Shown: positions 1-9,260, counted from the stretch's first letter. The stretch: DNA of 64,000 bases from Paraburkholderia sp. BL10I2N1 (GCF_004361815.1 NZ_SNWA01000001.1:496001-560000), one strand, 5' to 3'. Notes: generated by a model from the letters alone, not told the origin. Made by a program: numbers and translations.

Positions 1-1
1 A

Positions 2-69
2 CGGAACCGGTCCGCGGCGGCGCTGCTGTCGGTGGAACCCTGGGTGGTGTTCATGGCGTACCTGACTTA
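2..69 (+). CDS. 3' end of an unidentified CDS, cut by the window edge
   Basis: An open frame enters from the left edge and stops at TAA. It encodes about 22 residues rich in hydrophobic amino acids, with Val-Glu-Pro-Trp followed by a Val-Val-Phe run, which could be the tail of a membrane protein. The other forward frame through this stretch is also open, so the assignment is weak. No family can be named from this length. Confidence 0.2.
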
Positions 70-187
70 AGACGTGTGCTTCGAACGTATGCTTCGCTCC
101 GGACTGCCCGATTCCGCCAATCGGACGTGGCGACTCTCGTTCGTAGCAGGTCCGGAAGTCCTGGATGCTATCCGCGCCCGGCGATGC

Positions 188-715
188 TCAATCCGCGCGC
201 GCTTCGGTGTGAAACGTGAACCGCTCCTTGCCGCCTTCTCCCGCTTCGCGGGCGAGGACGAGCGTTGCGTCGGCCGGTATGTCGACCATGCCGCCCACGA
301 AGCGCGCCGCCACCGGCAATTCGCGCCCGCCGCGATCGGCTAGCACCGCCAGCTCGACCGACGCCGGGCGTCCATAGTCGTACAACTCGTTCAGCGCGGC
401 GCGCACGGTGCGGCCGGTGTACAGCACGTCGTCGACGAGCACGATCCTGCGGCCTTCAACTTCGAATGGCAGCGATGTCGGACTCGCCTGCGTGTGCAGG
501 CCTTTCTTCGCGTAGTCGTCGCGATGCAGCGCGACATTGACGACGCCGAAACTCGCCACATTCAGGTCGTGTGCAAGCCGCTCAGCAAGCCAGGCGCCGC
601 CGCTATAGATGCCAGCCAGCACCGCGCCATCCGCACCGCCGAACCCGGCGCCGTATGCCGCACGAATCTGCTCGAGGACGGCGCGATACAGCGCCTCGGC
701 GTCAATGGAACTCAT
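188..715 (-). CDS. pyrR: PyrR bifunctional regulator / uracil phosphoribosyltransferase
   Basis: A 175-residue cytoplasmic phosphoribosyltransferase-fold protein. The PRPP-binding signature ([12 protein letters not shown] type) is at residues 91-103, and an SGG loop typical of the fold is near residue 38. PyrR proteins bind pyrimidine nucleotides. In Gram-positives they attenuate pyr mRNA; in proteobacteria the regulatory role is less certain and UPRTase activity may dominate. The start overlaps the 3' end of ruvX by 14 bases, indicating a translationally coupled operon yqgE-ruvX-pyrR. In related genomes pyrB usually follows. Here no pyrB is visible in the 187 bases before the window edge. 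Confidence 0.93.
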   Translation of the reverse strand: MSSIDAEALYRAVLEQIRAAYGAGFGGADGAVLAGIYSGGAWLAERLAHDLNVASFGVVNVALHRDDYAKKGLHTQASPTSLPFEVEGRRIVLVDDVLYTGRTVRAALNELYDYGRPASVELAVLADRGGRELPVAARFVGGMVDIPADATLVLAREAGEGGKERFTFHTEARAD

Positions 716-1142
716 GGTCGTCGGAAAGTCCGTCTAGATATTGCTGGAGGATGACGCTGGCGGCTTCGGCGTCGAGCATGTCGGCGCGGCCGGTGCCGGC
801 GCGGATACCCGCCTTGGCCTCGACCGACGAATAGCGCTCGTCGACCCACGTCACCGGCAGATTGAAGCGACCATTCAACTGGTTGCCGAAGCGTTTGGCC
901 AGTTGGGTCATTTCATGTGGCGTGCCGTCCGGATGCATCGGCAGGCCGACGACGAGCGCGTCCGGCTTCCATTCGCCGATCAGTTTGCCGACCGTTTCGA
1001 AGCGATATTCGCGGCTGCGATTCTGCACCACGACAAGGGGCCGCGCGCTCTTCGTGAGCGTATTACCCACTGCGACACCGATACGTTTTTCACCATAGTC
1101 GAACGCAAGCAGCGTTACCTCACGTCCGGCCGCACCGCTCAT
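702..1142 (-). CDS. ruvX: RuvX/YqgF pre-16S rRNA nuclease, Holliday-junction-resolvase fold
   Basis: A 146-residue RNase H-fold protein of the YqgF family. The first acidic residue sits in the N-terminal [12 protein letters not shown] motif (D15). VVGLP and VDERYSS motifs follow, and the C-terminal DAEAA helix supplies the last acidic residue, so all family landmarks are present. The family processes the 5' end of 16S rRNA in E. coli and was first annotated as a putative Holliday junction resolvase. It overlaps yqgE by four bases (ATGA) upstream and pyrR by 14 bases downstream, a conserved gene order in beta- and gammaproteobacteria. Confidence 0.94.
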   Translation of the reverse strand: MSGAAGREVTLLAFDYGEKRIGVAVGNTLTKSARPLVVVQNRSREYRFETVGKLIGEWKPDALVVGLPMHPDGTPHEMTQLAKRFGNQLNGRFNLPVTWVDERYSSVEAKAGIRAGTGRADMLDAEAASVILQQYLDGLSDDHEFH

Positions 1143-1717
1143 GCGTGACCTGCTTCGCCCGAAAGCATCGACAGGTTGATGCCGAGCAGCCCAAGTGCCG
1201 CTTCGAACCGCTCTTCAGCGGGCACGTCGAAGACGATTTTCGGGTCGGCCTCGACGGTGAGCCAGCCGTTCTTCGAAATCTCTTCCTCGAGCTGTCCGGC
1301 GCCCCACCCGGCGTGGCCGAGCGTGAGCAGGAAGCGCTCGGGACCGTTGCCGCTGGCGACAGCCTCGAGCACGTCTTTCGATGTGGTCATCTCCAGCCCG
1401 CCCGGCACCGACATCGACGACGTGTACGAACTGCCGCCTTTCGGATCGTGCAGCACAAAGCCGCGCTCGGTTTGCACCGGGCCGCCGAAGTACACGGGAA
1501 CATGCAGAAGGGGTTCGATCTCGAGCTTGAGATCGATGCGATTGAAGAGCGCTTCCAGGTCGATATCGGTTGGCCGGTTGATCACGAGGCCGAGCGCGCC
1601 GCGCTCACTGTGATCGCAAAGGTAGACCACCGTTCCTGAAAACGTGGGATCCACCATGTTCGGCATGGCGATCAGGAACTGGTTGGTCAGATTGATGCGA
1701 TCGGTACTCTTGGACAT
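1139..1717 (-). CDS. yqgE: YqgE/AlgH family protein (UPF0301)
   Basis: A 192-residue cytoplasmic protein. The N-terminus ([10 protein letters not shown], then a [22 protein letters not shown] block), a central FGGPV and a late [13 protein letters not shown] stretch are the family signatures. I chose the ATG at 1717 because family homology begins at that residue; an open frame continues 35 codons upstream without similarity. Biochemical function is unproven; AlgH in Pseudomonas affects alginate gene expression. It is the first gene of the yqgE-ruvX-pyrR operon, overlapping ruvX by 4 bases. Confidence 0.93.
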   Translation of the reverse strand: MSKSTDRINLTNQFLIAMPNMVDPTFSGTVVYLCDHSERGALGLVINRPTDIDLEALFNRIDLKLEIEPLLHVPVYFGGPVQTERGFVLHDPKGGSSYTSSMSVPGGLEMTTSKDVLEAVASGNGPERFLLTLGHAGWGAGQLEEEISKNGWLTVEADPKIVFDVPAEERFEAALGLLGINLSMLSGEAGHA

Positions 1718-1989
1718 AGTTCGAATTTTAGCAAAGACGGTGCAGGATGGCGGGCTTTGAGCATACGCGCATGGGCGCGGGTATGGATTCGCGGGGCGCC
1801 GTCGACGGCATTCATACTGCACTCTATCACGCGCTTACAGGTCGCCGATGTGACGTGTTCCGCAAGGGCTCGCGGCGCGTCGGACAGCAGGATTCGCGCC
1901 CGCCCGCAGTTTCGCGAAGGACGTTGTACGCGGCGGCCCAAGGGCGGCGTCGAGGAATGCGCTGATACGGCTGGCTCCATGGCAGTCAG

Positions 1990-3420
1990 TCAGGCCGCAC
2001 CTGGCTTCGACGCGGGCGAAACGCCACCCTGCTCGATCGCGTGGATCAACGCGGCGAGCGCGGCGCTGCCGTCCGGCGGCGCGACGCCCGCTGCGATCTT
2101 GTGCAGCATCGCGCGCAGCGCCTCGGCGGCATGGTCAAGCGAACGGGCGGGCGGCGCGTCGACGATGGTGCGCGAGCGCACCGCTGGCGTCGATACACCC
2201 GCGTGCGCGCGACGGCGCCATGCGAGCCCCAGCGCATCCGCCAGCATCGCCACGTGGCCGAGGCCGAGCGCCCAGGCGGCCGCGCCAAGGCGATAGGCGG
2301 CGTCGCCCGCCTGCAGCGCAGCGCCAGGGTCGACCTTCTCGGGGTTGTCGGCAAGGCGGGCGTGCTCGGACAGCGCGGCAATCGACGCGTCCGCCGTCTG
2401 CAGAAAATCCTCATACGCATTCGCGTTGACGGTAAGCACGCCGAGTTCGCGTGCCGCAGGGTCGCGCACGGCAACGACTTCAGCCTGCGCGGCCTGCTCC
2501 TCCCACAACGCCTCCGATGCCTGCGTGCCTGCAATGTGCCAGTCGACAGTCAGCCCGTAGTCATGCAGCAACTCGACCTCGTCGGCATCTTCGGCCGCCG
2601 CGCCGAATAGCGCGAGGTCGCGCCAGACCATCGCCAGCGTCGCTCGAACCAGCGAACGCGGCGCGAGCGACGTTCCGCGTGCATGATCGGCCAGCACAAG
2701 GTTGCAGCGCGCGTAGAAACGGCGCGCGTCCCTATCCCCCAGCGCATGGCCACCGGCACGCAACGTACGTGCGCAGGCAGCGGCAAGCCGCCAGAAGTCA
2801 TAGGGATCGGGACCGGCGACTTCAGCCAGACAGGCGTCCAGTTCGTCGAGAGAAGCGCCGGTTTGCGGCGACATGGTGCCATTGCCCGTGTGCTGACGCA
2901 GCACGGGGAGCAGCGCCCGTTCATAGCGGGCGCGCAGATGCGCCAGTTTGTGTGCCGGCTGCGCATGCATGGTGACGGGTGGGATCGGACGACCCGCCAG
3001 AGCCAGGTCTTCAAACGCGACGCTGTAGCCCGGCGTATGCCGCGCCACTTGCTGGTTGAGCACGCGATAGTGCTCAAAGAGCGTCGGCGAACACGAAAGC
3101 TCGTGAAGGTTGTGCCGCTCGACTGCGGCACGGAAATCGTGCAGTGCGCCAGCCAGAGACGCCCGCGCCGCGCCATCATGCGAAGCGTCGCGCTGCGCCA
3201 GCGATGACACAAGGGCGAGCGTATCCGCAAACCGGTGCGTCGCCAGCCAGCCCGCCTCATGGAACGCATGCGCCGCGCGCAGAAACAGTGCGGTGGCGTC
3301 GCCGTGCTGGAGAAGCGCCTGCTGTGCATCGGCCAGCCATGCTTCGGCGCCGCGAACCGCTCCGCCGCGTGGGTTGGGCAAGGCCTCGAAAGGATCGATC
3401 GTAGCGGGTCGAAGGGTCAT
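1990..3420 (-). CDS. Uncharacterised 476-residue helical protein
   Basis: The predicted protein is very rich in alanine and arginine, almost entirely helical by composition, and lacks a signal peptide or membrane segment. I do not recognise a catalytic motif. Repeated helix pairs with conserved His, Asp and Leu positions recall the N-terminal helical regions of ChpA/PilL-type chemotaxis kinases, and rubredoxin lies next to twitching-motility chemotaxis genes in some relatives. A stand-alone relic of such a kinase is therefore possible but is only inference. It starts at ATG 3420, 190 bases beyond the rubredoxin stop on the same strand. Confidence 0.7.
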   Translation of the reverse strand: MTLRPATIDPFEALPNPRGGAVRGAEAWLADAQQALLQHGDATALFLRAAHAFHEAGWLATHRFADTLALVSSLAQRDASHDGAARASLAGALHDFRAAVERHNLHELSCSPTLFEHYRVLNQQVARHTPGYSVAFEDLALAGRPIPPVTMHAQPAHKLAHLRARYERALLPVLRQHTGNGTMSPQTGASLDELDACLAEVAGPDPYDFWRLAAACARTLRAGGHALGDRDARRFYARCNLVLADHARGTSLAPRSLVRATLAMVWRDLALFGAAAEDADEVELLHDYGLTVDWHIAGTQASEALWEEQAAQAEVVAVRDPAARELGVLTVNANAYEDFLQTADASIAALSEHARLADNPEKVDPGAALQAGDAAYRLGAAAWALGLGHVAMLADALGLAWRRRAHAGVSTPAVRSRTIVDAPPARSLDHAAEALRAMLHKIAAGVAPPDGSAALAALIHAIEQGGVSPASKPGAA

Positions 3421-3613
3421 GGACTAACGAGAGAAACGCTTGCGAGCCGCAGCGCGGCAGACGGCGCGCCCTGCGTGTCTGCCCGCGACGGTACGATGAA
3501 CACTACCCTTGCGACACGGCGAAAACGCCGACGTTCCGAAGCAGCCCCCGGCGGCAACCATATCGCCCGCCGCGTGGATGCGCATATCCAGCGCGGAGCG
3601 ACGGGCGAACCGG

Positions 3614-3784
3614 TCAGATCTGGACCATCTCGAAGTCTTCCTTGCGGGCGCCGCATTCAGGGCAGGTCCAGTTGATCGGGACCTCTTCCCAGCGCGTCCC
3701 CGGCGCGATTCCTTCATCTGGCAAACCGGCTTCTTCGTCGTAAATCCAGCCGCAGATCAGGCACATCCAGCTTCTATATTCCAT
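3614..3784 (-). CDS. rubA: Rubredoxin
   Basis: A 56-residue iron-sulfur electron carrier. The four iron ligands are C8 and C11 (CLIC-G) and C41 and C44 (CPEC-G), with conserved aromatic residues between them. The length is typical of one-iron rubredoxins. I chose ATG 3784 because homology starts there; the open frame runs 24 codons further upstream. Rubredoxins pass electrons to oxygenases or reductive stress enzymes in the cytoplasm. It is divergent from the ThiD-type kinase gene, a common arrangement in Burkholderiaceae. Confidence 0.95.
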   Translation of the reverse strand: MEYRSWMCLICGWIYDEEAGLPDEGIAPGTRWEEVPINWTCPECGARKEDFEMVQI

Positions 3785-4033
3785 TCTTATGCCGCGTCGA
3801 AAAGTCCAAAAAGTCCGTCGAATCAGGTCCATGATGGTACCGTGTTGCCGCCACACTGCCTAGCAATCCAGGCAAGGCGCAAGCGCGGAATACGCACAAT
3901 TCGACCCGATCTGTGGGTCAAGCCTCGCGGCGGTGCAAAAAAAACGCCCCGGCACCGGAATAGGCCGCATAATTGAGGCGACCGCAGACCTCGTGCCTGC
4001 CACTCTCCAGCCCCACTTCAGCCAGCGATTTTC

Positions 4034-4897
4034 ATGCCCAGCGACAGCCCTCCGATCGTCCTCACCTTCGGCCTTTCCGATCCAACCGGAGGCTCCGGCA
4101 TCCAGGCGGACCTGATGACTCTCGCCAGCATGGGTTGCCACGGTGTCTCCGTGCTGACCGGCTACACCGTGCGCGATTCAGCGAGCTGCGACGAAGTCAC
4201 CGGGCTCGACCCCGAGGTCGTCGCTACTCAGGCGCGGATGCTGCTCGAAGACATGCCGGTCGCCGCTTTCAAGATCGGCGCCGCGACGCGCGCCGAGGTA
4301 GTGAGCGCAATCGCCGAAGTGGTCGCTGACTACGACGATATCCCGCTGATCCTCGCACCTGACTTCACGCTCGATGACGAACACGTGCTGGCCGCCGACG
4401 AACTGCGCGAAGCTATCGCCGATCTGCTTGCACCGCAAACCACCTTGCTCGTCGCCGACCACGCGACACTGCTTGCGCTCGCCCAGCCGGACGGCGACGC
4501 CGAAGCGCCGAGTCTCGACGCGGCGATTTCCCATCTGCTGTCGCAAGGTTGCGAATACATCCTGTCGACGGAAACCGGCACGCACCGGCTCGTCAACACC
4601 TTGTTCAGCGAAGACGGCCAGTTACGGCAGGACATGTGGGATCGCGGCCCGAACCGGATCATGGGCATCACCGATACGCTGGGTGCAGCCATCGCGGCGC
4701 TGCTCGCTAATGGGCAGGATCCGGCCGAAGCAGTACGTGAGGCGCAGGAGTATCTCTATCAGGCGACGCGCAGTGCATTTCGTCCGGGTATGGGCGCGTA
4801 TATGCCTGATCGTTTCTTCTGGGCGCGCAGCAGCGAAGACGAAGAGACTCCGCTCGCGGGTGGCAAGGACGCGCCGCCGGACGAAGCCCGTCACTGA
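4034..4897 (+). CDS. thiD: Hydroxymethylpyrimidine / phosphomethylpyrimidine kinase
   Basis: A 287-residue ribokinase-fold enzyme that phosphorylates HMP and HMP-P for thiamine synthesis. The N-terminal FGLSDPTGGSGIQADL segment corresponds to the ThiD substrate and nucleotide region (canonical form has SDSSGGAGIQADL), followed by a conserved GxHGVSVLTGYTVR. A C-terminal GITDTLGAAIAA block corresponds to the anion-hole/GTGD region, with T-D-T in place of the usual G-T-G-D, a divergence seen in the betaproteobacterial variant. It is divergent from rubredoxin. hemL, a frequent downstream neighbour, is absent and foreign-looking DNA follows. Confidence 0.88.
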   Translation: MPSDSPPIVLTFGLSDPTGGSGIQADLMTLASMGCHGVSVLTGYTVRDSASCDEVTGLDPEVVATQARMLLEDMPVAAFKIGAATRAEVVSAIAEVVADYDDIPLILAPDFTLDDEHVLAADELREAIADLLAPQTTLLVADHATLLALAQPDGDAEAPSLDAAISHLLSQGCEYILSTETGTHRLVNTLFSEDGQLRQDMWDRGPNRIMGITDTLGAAIAALLANGQDPAEAVREAQEYLYQATRSAFRPGMGAYMPDRFFWARSSEDEETPLAGGKDAPPDEARH

Positions 4898-5384
4898 ACG
4901 TTGCAGCGCATCGGGCTGGTCTGTCGCTGCAATTCGCTGGAGCTACAGCAGTGTGGCGGGCGCCAGAGCGCTCGGCTGCCTGCTGGCTCTCACGCCGACT
5001 CCAGGCAACGCCCCCTTCCAGATCGACAGCGACACCTGTCACCGGCCTCCTGCCAAACATCAGTTTTTTTATTTTTTCGTATAGAAAACGTTTGCTAAAG
5101 TCAATACATATATATAGCAGGTACATTACAGTCGTAATTAAGCGTTACATCCACCACCTATATGAAACGGTAGAATTTGCAAATCGTATTTCGGCCGCCC
5201 GGCATTGAGGCATTCCATTCTCCGGAGAGAGGAAAACCAAGACTCGGGCGGCCATCTGAAACACAGATTTTTCAAACGTTAGCGGGACGGATCTTTGCTG
5301 CGGTGGGAGGCCCACGAGGCCCTACATCGCACTGAAATGACAACATGCCCCGTCACCGCGCAAGAAACCGCCAAGGAGTGCAAC
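4898..5384 (+). other. Intergenic region, AT-rich, probable island boundary
   Basis: This 487-base gap between thiD and cysC changes abruptly from GC-rich to AT-rich near 5050, with a long T tract and a TATATATA stretch around 5105-5115. No convincing ORF is present. Promoter elements for cysC probably lie here, but I cannot place a -35/-10 pair with confidence. The composition shift marks the likely left edge of inserted DNA. Confidence 0.5.
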
Positions 5385-6023
5385 GTGGATCAGTCTCCGC
5401 GCTTCGTGCAGCGTTTTGCCGACAAAACATCAAGCCAGGACCGCACATCATTGTTTCAGCAAAAGCCAGTCACCGTCTGGCTCACGGGCTTGTCGGGAGC
5501 CGGCAAGTCGACGATTGCGTTCGAACTCGAACGACAGCTCGTGAACCTTGACCACGCCTGTTACGTCCTGGACGGCGACAACGTCCGTCACGGTCTGACT
5601 TCCGATCTCGGCTTCCGCCCCGAGGATCGCCACGAAAATATCCGAAGGATCGCCCACGTCGCGCAGATGATGAACGACGCAGGTCTTATCGTTATCTCGG
5701 CGCTCATTTCGCCGACGCGCGACGATCGGGCAATGGCACGCGAGATTATCGGGCAAGACCGGTTTATGGAAACGTGGCTTTCAGCATCGCTCGAGAGCTG
5801 CGCCCGCCGGGACCCGAAGGGTCTCTATGCCCGGGCTCGAGCCGGCGAGATCGAGTCTTTCACTGGTGTGTCAGCTCCCTATGAGCCGCCGACGGCCGCG
5901 GATTTGGTCGTTGAAACCGATGTGCTAGATGTATCGGCGAGTGTCAATCTTATCTTTGAGCATCTGTGCGACAAGTGTCTGATGGAGACCGACCGATTGA
6001 GGCTCCAGAAGATGGCGAGTTGA
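5385..6023 (+). CDS. cysC: Adenylylsulfate (APS) kinase
   Basis: A 212-residue cytoplasmic kinase making PAPS from APS and ATP. The P-loop GLSGAGKST is at residues 35-43, followed by LDGDNVRHGL and the conserved GFRPEDRHENIRR; a late YEPP motif is present. The catalytic ISALISPTRDDR block matches the family's ISPxRxxR segment. I chose GTG 5385 because a strong AAGGAG lies six bases upstream; a longer frame starting at TTG 5295 or ATG 5337 lacks a good ribosome site. There is no sulfurylase gene nearby, so it probably supplies PAPS for the downstream sulfotransferase rather than for sulfate assimilation. Confidence 0.92.
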   Translation: MDQSPRFVQRFADKTSSQDRTSLFQQKPVTVWLTGLSGAGKSTIAFELERQLVNLDHACYVLDGDNVRHGLTSDLGFRPEDRHENIRRIAHVAQMMNDAGLIVISALISPTRDDRAMAREIIGQDRFMETWLSASLESCARRDPKGLYARARAGEIESFTGVSAPYEPPTAADLVVETDVLDVSASVNLIFEHLCDKCLMETDRLRLQKMAS

Positions 6024-6214
6024 GATAGCTGGGTCCAAACGGAGACCTCCTGGCGGTTGACGTTTGAACAACGGCTCTCGAGTCTTAAGCTTGTGCGGTT
6101 TAATCCACTGTTTTTGGAGGAACGCTCTTGATGCACGTTCTCCGCACTCGCTTCGAAGTGAACAAAGAACAGAGTACTGGCAGATTTGACGCGTTTTGAT
6201 ATAACCACTGCAAA

Positions 6215-7417
6215 ATGAAAGATCCCCTCTACTATCTTCATATACCAAAGACCGGGGGTACCTCTTTTATCTCCTTTCTGGACAACCAGTTTGATCAGGA
6301 TGAGATTTGCCCCGCGCAACTACTTCCGGGATTATTCGAGATTCCAGATCAATCGCTGCGTAACTATAGCTTTTTTCGTGGACATCTGTGGTACGGATTG
6401 AGTTCGTACATAAAGCGGAATCTGACCTATATTACGATGCTAAGAGATCCGGTACAACGGACGATTTCATGGTATTCACATGTCAAACGCGATGAAAACG
6501 CCTATCGTCACCGTCGCGTAGTTGACGAGAACTGGTCGCTTCTGGATTTTGTCCAGGATAGCGAAACAAACTGGGACATGACGAATGCCCAGACGTTATT
6601 TTTTGCTGTTGATCTCGATTACTCCAGACTCGCACTTGACCCTGTCGGCTACGGAACGGAGACGGTCAAGCAGTACGCACAACGCGCCGATGATCGCGCC
6701 TTGCTGGATATAGCAAAGAAAAGACTCGAAGAAGCTGCGTTCTTCGGCATCACTGAGCGCATGCAGAACTCCATGAACCTTTTATCCTATCGGATGGGGT
6801 TTTATCCGGATTTTTCGGCGCCAACATTAAATACCTCACTCAATAGACCTCTCGACAATGAGATTTCGGCTGAGACGATCGCCGCCATCAATAGAATCAC
6901 CACCCTGGATCAGGAACTATACGAATGGGCTTGCGGGATTTTCGAGCAACGCTTAAGCGAGATGGTGAAATCGCTTCTTGTCTCACGCTATGAATCAAGC
7001 AGCGAAAATCAGGATGTACAGTGGCTCGGGCCATTGCCCGTCGAAAGCCGCAAGCTCTTCTGTGTAGAGATCGTCAAGGCACCATCTGAAATCGGACTGT
7101 CTACGAAATTTCAGGTTGCGGCGGCGGTAACCAACAACTCTGGTCGCACGATAGCCAGCCGCAATTTAAATCCAGTCAATATTTCCTACCACTGGATAGA
7201 GAAATCCACGGGATCGGTTGCTATTTTTGACGGTGAGCGCACCGTTATGTCGAAGAGACTACCTGTTGGAGAAAGGACGGGGGTCTCTGTTTCTGTGGAA
7301 TCACCTGCGAGGGCCGGTCAATACGTCCTAAGGATGACGATTGTTCAAGAGGGAGTAGCATGGTTCGATGAACCGGGAGTTGACGTGTTCTCAGACGTCG
7401 AAATCGTTGTACAGTGA
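6215..7417 (+). CDS. Sulfotransferase with an added C-terminal beta-sandwich-like domain
   Basis: The 400-residue protein opens with a PAPS 5'-phosphosulfate-binding loop, HIPKTGGTS at residues 9-17, and has a 3'-phosphate motif, LRDPVQRTISWYSH, near residue 80, as in family-2 sulfotransferases. Residues 1 to about 260 form the enzyme. From about 280 to 400 the sequence is beta-strand rich (FQVAAAVTNNSG, NISYHWIE, GQYVLRMTIVQEGVAWFD). It resembles an immunoglobulin-like accessory domain seen at the ends of some glycosyl- and methyltransferases. No signal peptide is visible. Lower GC than its neighbours suggests transfer. It lies 191 bases after cysC, so the pair probably forms a sulfation module acting on a glycan. 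Confidence 0.85.
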   Translation: MKDPLYYLHIPKTGGTSFISFLDNQFDQDEICPAQLLPGLFEIPDQSLRNYSFFRGHLWYGLSSYIKRNLTYITMLRDPVQRTISWYSHVKRDENAYRHRRVVDENWSLLDFVQDSETNWDMTNAQTLFFAVDLDYSRLALDPVGYGTETVKQYAQRADDRALLDIAKKRLEEAAFFGITERMQNSMNLLSYRMGFYPDFSAPTLNTSLNRPLDNEISAETIAAINRITTLDQELYEWACGIFEQRLSEMVKSLLVSRYESSSENQDVQWLGPLPVESRKLFCVEIVKAPSEIGLSTKFQVAAAVTNNSGRTIASRNLNPVNISYHWIEKSTGSVAIFDGERTVMSKRLPVGERTGVSVSVESPARAGQYVLRMTIVQEGVAWFDEPGVDVFSDVEIVVQ

Positions 7418-7448
7418 AAGGTGAACTCACCGGTAATCAGATGTAGAT

Positions 7449-7496
7449 AACAAAAAACCCGCATCGCTGCCCAGCCCTTCACTTAACGTGTTGATG
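7449..7496. repeat. Left copy of a 48-bp inverted repeat flanking the ATPase gene
   Basis: Reading the minus strand here matches 9781-9828 on the plus strand at 45 of 48 positions. The copies bracket the ATPase gene in opposite orientation. Two of the three differences fall in the core, so that GCATCGCTGC reads in the same direction on the plus strand in both copies while the arms are inverted. Neither copy looks like part of a tRNA. Confidence 0.8.
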
Positions 7497-7525
7497 GGAT
7501 GCCAAGCGGGGCAAGGCTGATTGAA

Positions 7526-7555
7526 GGGCGCAGACCAAAATCTGCGCCCTTTTTT
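7526..7555 (+). terminator. Rho-independent terminator
   Basis: A perfect 9-bp stem GGGCGCAGA / TCTGCGCCC with a six-base loop is followed directly by six T residues. It sits about 110 bases after the sulfotransferase stop and would end the cysC-sulfotransferase transcript. On the opposite strand an A run precedes the stem, so it could also work for leftward transcription from the ATPase gene. Confidence 0.88.
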
Positions 7556-7721
7556 ATACCTTTCGGCGTAAAAGCCCTGAGAGAAGTACAGGATTTCAAG
7601 GGCGGTGACGACCGCGTGCCAGCCCACGGGGCATGGGCGAGGCTTTCATGTTTTTGGGGCTGGTAAGGCGCCAACCGTACCGTTTTTAACCGTTTGCGCA
7701 GATGTCGTTCGGGAAAGCCGT

Positions 7722-9221
7722 TCAGAAGAGCTGCGCGTAGGCGTTCAAATCAAGACAGCGGTATCCGGCCTTCTCGAGACCGGGTGTCTCTTTCTTGGAA
7801 AATGTCGGCGAAAACAGCACCTTTTCGACTTCCCAGCCGGTGAGCTTACGGCCCTCCACGGTCGACATGAATCCCGCTATGTGATTCTCGAAGGCGGCCA
7901 GCGCTCCGCTGTCGTGCGCGCCGGCATTTCGTTTGCAGGAGCCGAACCGTACACGTTTGTCCTCGCTGTTCAATGCCACGACGTCAATCTCGATAAGTCG
8001 GTCGATTGAACGAGCGCGGTTCCAGAAGCCCACCTCTATGGAAGTGATGGGAAAGTCGCCCTTGCCCTTTCTTGAACACTCGACGTGCAGCTGCCGGACG
8101 AGCTTCTCAAACGCGAAACCCTCGAGCGTTTCGCTACGAGGTTTTGCCTTTTCCAGCACCCGCTCGCGAGGCTGCATTCGCGCCGCGTCCCGCGCCGGCC
8201 GGACAACCGCAATCCATGCCTGCAAGAAGTTATCGGTCACGTAGTATCGGGCGTTGCGGCTGCCACTGTCCGAGAACACAGGATGGCGCCGGTCAATCAC
8301 CCCGTAGTTGTCGACCAGCTTCTTGAGCTGTGCACCCAATGAACGGCCGGTGTCGGCCGGCGACTGCATGCTCGCTACGAGTTCGTTGTGGCCGGTGCCC
8401 GGATGGTCTGCCACGAAGTGCAGGATGGAGAGCAATTGTCCTTTCATCTCGCGCAGGAACGACGTGTCCGCTTCTTCCGAGAGCGGGCTGCCTTCGTTCA
8501 GGAACAGGCGGACAAGGAGCTCGTTGCGCAACTGGTCGGAGGAAGCATCGAAAAGCCCTTGTCCGTAGGCATCTCTGTAGAACTTCGGTACGCCCTCAAA
8601 GTAGGTCCACAAGAGGAGCCACTGGTACGGGTCCTCCAGGCCATGGTCGCTGTACACGGTAAGCAGGTCTTCGAAATCCCAGTGGTCGAGACGAAAGGAG
8701 TGGGTCAGTCTGCCGTACAGCGGAGCCGCCCTATCGTCGAGCAGAGCGCTCATCTCGGATTGCAATGAGCCCAGCACGAAGAGGCCGCCGCTCTTCGATT
8801 CACGCAGGACGTCTACCTCGGCCTGCAGGAACGAGTTGAACGCGGCAAGCTGTGGAGAAGTGAAATACTGGAATTCGTCGAGAACTACGATGATGCCGGC
8901 GCGGTTCATCGTGGCGATTGCGCGCGCCATCGACGCGAAGTCGTGCACGTCATTTGCCAGTGCCTGGACGGTATTCGAAAGACTGTCTTGCAGCGCGCGC
9001 CGGAACTGGCTGGCGACATCTATCTGGTCGGAGTCTGGAATCTGCACGTAGAAGAGGCGCTCGACAAGCGCTTCCTCGTCGCGCGCCAGTTCGCGCAGCA
9101 GCGTCGTCTTGCCAATGCGTCGGCGGCCCTGAATTCGGCAGAAGAACCATCGAGGCTGCTCAAGCAGCCCGCGCAATTGGTCCAGCGTGCTGCGCCGTCC
9201 GTAAAAACGCCAATCCGCCAT
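7722..9221 (-). CDS. AAA ATPase with C-terminal nuclease-like domain (archaeal ATPase_2/DUF234 type)
   Basis: A 499-residue protein. Walker A is GRRRIGKTT at residues 32-40 and Walker B is IIVVLDEFQYF at 110-120, in the arrangement of the archaeal-type ATPase_2 family. A winged-helix-like linker follows around residues 255-330. The C-terminal third has a conserved Phe-Glu-Lys, then an IEIDVVAL strand and a FGSCKRN segment. This order of E, D and xK resembles the PD-(D/E)xK nuclease core of DUF234 proteins. The gene stands alone between two copies of a 48-bp inverted repeat and has an operator-like palindrome 16 bases before the start. Function is unknown; defence or mobile-DNA roles are inference. 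Confidence 0.82.
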   Translation of the reverse strand: MADWRFYGRRSTLDQLRGLLEQPRWFFCRIQGRRRIGKTTLLRELARDEEALVERLFYVQIPDSDQIDVASQFRRALQDSLSNTVQALANDVHDFASMARAIATMNRAGIIVVLDEFQYFTSPQLAAFNSFLQAEVDVLRESKSGGLFVLGSLQSEMSALLDDRAAPLYGRLTHSFRLDHWDFEDLLTVYSDHGLEDPYQWLLLWTYFEGVPKFYRDAYGQGLFDASSDQLRNELLVRLFLNEGSPLSEEADTSFLREMKGQLLSILHFVADHPGTGHNELVASMQSPADTGRSLGAQLKKLVDNYGVIDRRHPVFSDSGSRNARYYVTDNFLQAWIAVVRPARDAARMQPRERVLEKAKPRSETLEGFAFEKLVRQLHVECSRKGKGDFPITSIEVGFWNRARSIDRLIEIDVVALNSEDKRVRFGSCKRNAGAHDSGALAAFENHIAGFMSTVEGRKLTGWEVEKVLFSPTFSKKETPGLEKAGYRCLDLNAYAQLF

Positions 9222-9236
9222 ACTACCCTTGATAAG

Positions 9237-9260
9237 TTAGCGTACTAAATTGTACGCTAA
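9237..9260. promoter_or_regulatory. Operator-like palindrome next to the ATPase start
   Basis: A perfect dyad TTAGCGTAC - six bases - GTACGCTAA lies 16 bases upstream of the ATPase start codon. The same core occurs at 9387-9414. Position and repetition suggest a repressor binding site controlling the ATPase gene. The cognate regulator is not evident in this window. Confidence 0.65.
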
